The notes beneath the pieces are model-generated. The model was given only the letters and a program-made list of their open reading frames with translations. It made no database searches and was not told the origin of the DNA. Of a stretch of DNA of 13,942 bases, positions 13,505 to 13,942 are shown one piece after another. The position numbers and the translations under genes are program-made. Positions within the stretch are counted from its first letter, which is position 1. Each line of letters starts with the position of its first letter. Origin of the DNA: Oribacterium parvum (GTDB lineage Bacteria > Bacillota > Clostridia > Lachnospirales > Lachnospiraceae); the NCBI GenBank assembly GCA_938022235.1, contig CALIEL010000309.1:1-13942 (forward strand), read 5' to 3'.

Positions 13505-13942
13505 TTACCACTCCACACAATCCGATAAACCGGAACGTTTTGCCAAAGCTATCTCCAAGTCCGAATCTTTTACCTCTTTTTTTACGGTAGCCAAAGCCAG
13601 GTCCGGATCATTGTTTTCCGCACTGAGATGCCCAAGAAATACTTTTTTTAAGTCGGGATGTACCAGTTCCTTTAACAACTCTCCACTATGAAGATTGGAA
13701 AGGTGGCCTACATTGGATAGAATTCTTCTTTTTAACGCCATAGGATAGGGGCCTTTTTCCACCATAGTAACATCATGATTGGCCTCCAGAAGTAAAACAT
13801 CCAGATTTTGTAAATGAGAGACCGTATACTCATCATAACAGCCTAAATCCGTAACCACCGCCACGGATTTCTCTCCACAGCTCACCCGGTAAGCCACCGG
13901 ATCTCTGGTATCATGAGAAACACTGAAGGGCAATACGGAAAG
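13505..13942 (-). CDS. MBL-fold hydrolase, YycJ/WalJ-like (C-terminal part, cut by window edge)
   Basis: The frame enters from the right edge and ends at TAA (13505-13507), giving 145 residues of the C-terminal part. It matches YycJ/WalJ-type metallo-beta-lactamase-fold proteins: PFSVSHDTRDPVAYRV, then VVTDLG with a metal-binding Asp, LLLEANHDVTM, GPYPMALKRRILSNVGHLSN, and GHLSAENN with a late metal-binding His. The HxHxDH motif would lie outside the window. YycJ homologues are linked to the WalRK cell-wall system or DNA repair in Bacillus; the exact reaction is not settled. Two bases separate its stop from tmcAL, so they share an operon. The first visible ATG/TTG-type codons at the edge are not the true start. 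Confidence 0.87.
   Translation of the reverse strand, partial: LSVLPFSVSHDTRDPVAYRVSCGEKSVAVVTDLGCYDEYTVSHLQNLDVLLLEANHDVTMVEKGPYPMALKRRILSNVGHLSNLHSGELLKELVHPDLKKVFLGHLSAENNDPDLALATVKKEVKDSDLEIALAKRSGLSDCVEW

Overview
The window reads as a stretch of chromosome from an anaerobic, amino-acid-fermenting Firmicute of the class Clostridia, most likely Lachnospiraceae-like. This rests on the D-proline reductase genes, the flavodiiron protein/rubredoxin pair, the pta-ackA acetate pathway and a c-di-AMP-binding PII-like protein. The genus cannot be fixed from the sequence. Every supported gene lies on the minus strand, so transcription runs from right to left.

From the right edge (the upstream end): the C-terminal part of a YycJ/WalJ-type metallo-beta-lactamase-fold hydrolase, then tmcAL (tRNA-Met cytidine acetate ligase), then a DarA/PstA-type c-di-AMP receptor. 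These three are tightly packed and look like one operon, which ends at a long hairpin. Next come pta-ackA, making ATP and acetate from acetyl-CoA, with their own promoter embedded in a striking dyad. After them come rpmF (ribosomal protein L32), with its own promoter and a clear terminator, and a rubredoxin-flavodiiron protein pair for O2 or NO reduction, whose promoter spans a perfect 10-bp palindrome.

A 425-bp gap (7274-7698) follows. It holds a roughly 205-bp imperfect palindrome that resembles a mobile or REP/MITE-like intergenic repeat, and a good promoter for the next operon. That operon is a lipoprotein with a putative glycoside-hydrolase (DUF4015-like) domain, overlapping uvrC (excinuclease subunit C) by 8 nt. 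A weak terminator separates uvrC from the left-hand operon: prdC, prdA, a small CBO2463/CBO2479-type protein, and prdB, which is cut by the left edge. This encodes the D-proline reductase that reduces D-proline to 5-aminovalerate (the Stickland acceptor reaction) with its RnfC-like electron-transfer partner.

The genes fit together as anaerobic energy metabolism: proline as electron sink, acetyl-CoA as ATP source, and an oxygen-scavenging module. Housekeeping genes for translation, DNA repair and second-messenger signalling lie among them. I do not see a wholly new system. The least explained items are the long palindromic repeat, the three promoter-centred dyads (prdC, rubredoxin, pta), the prdC leader with a possible short upstream ORF, and the all-cysteine PrdC without an adjacent PrdR regulator. 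No tRNA, rRNA, CRISPR array or transposase gene was seen.
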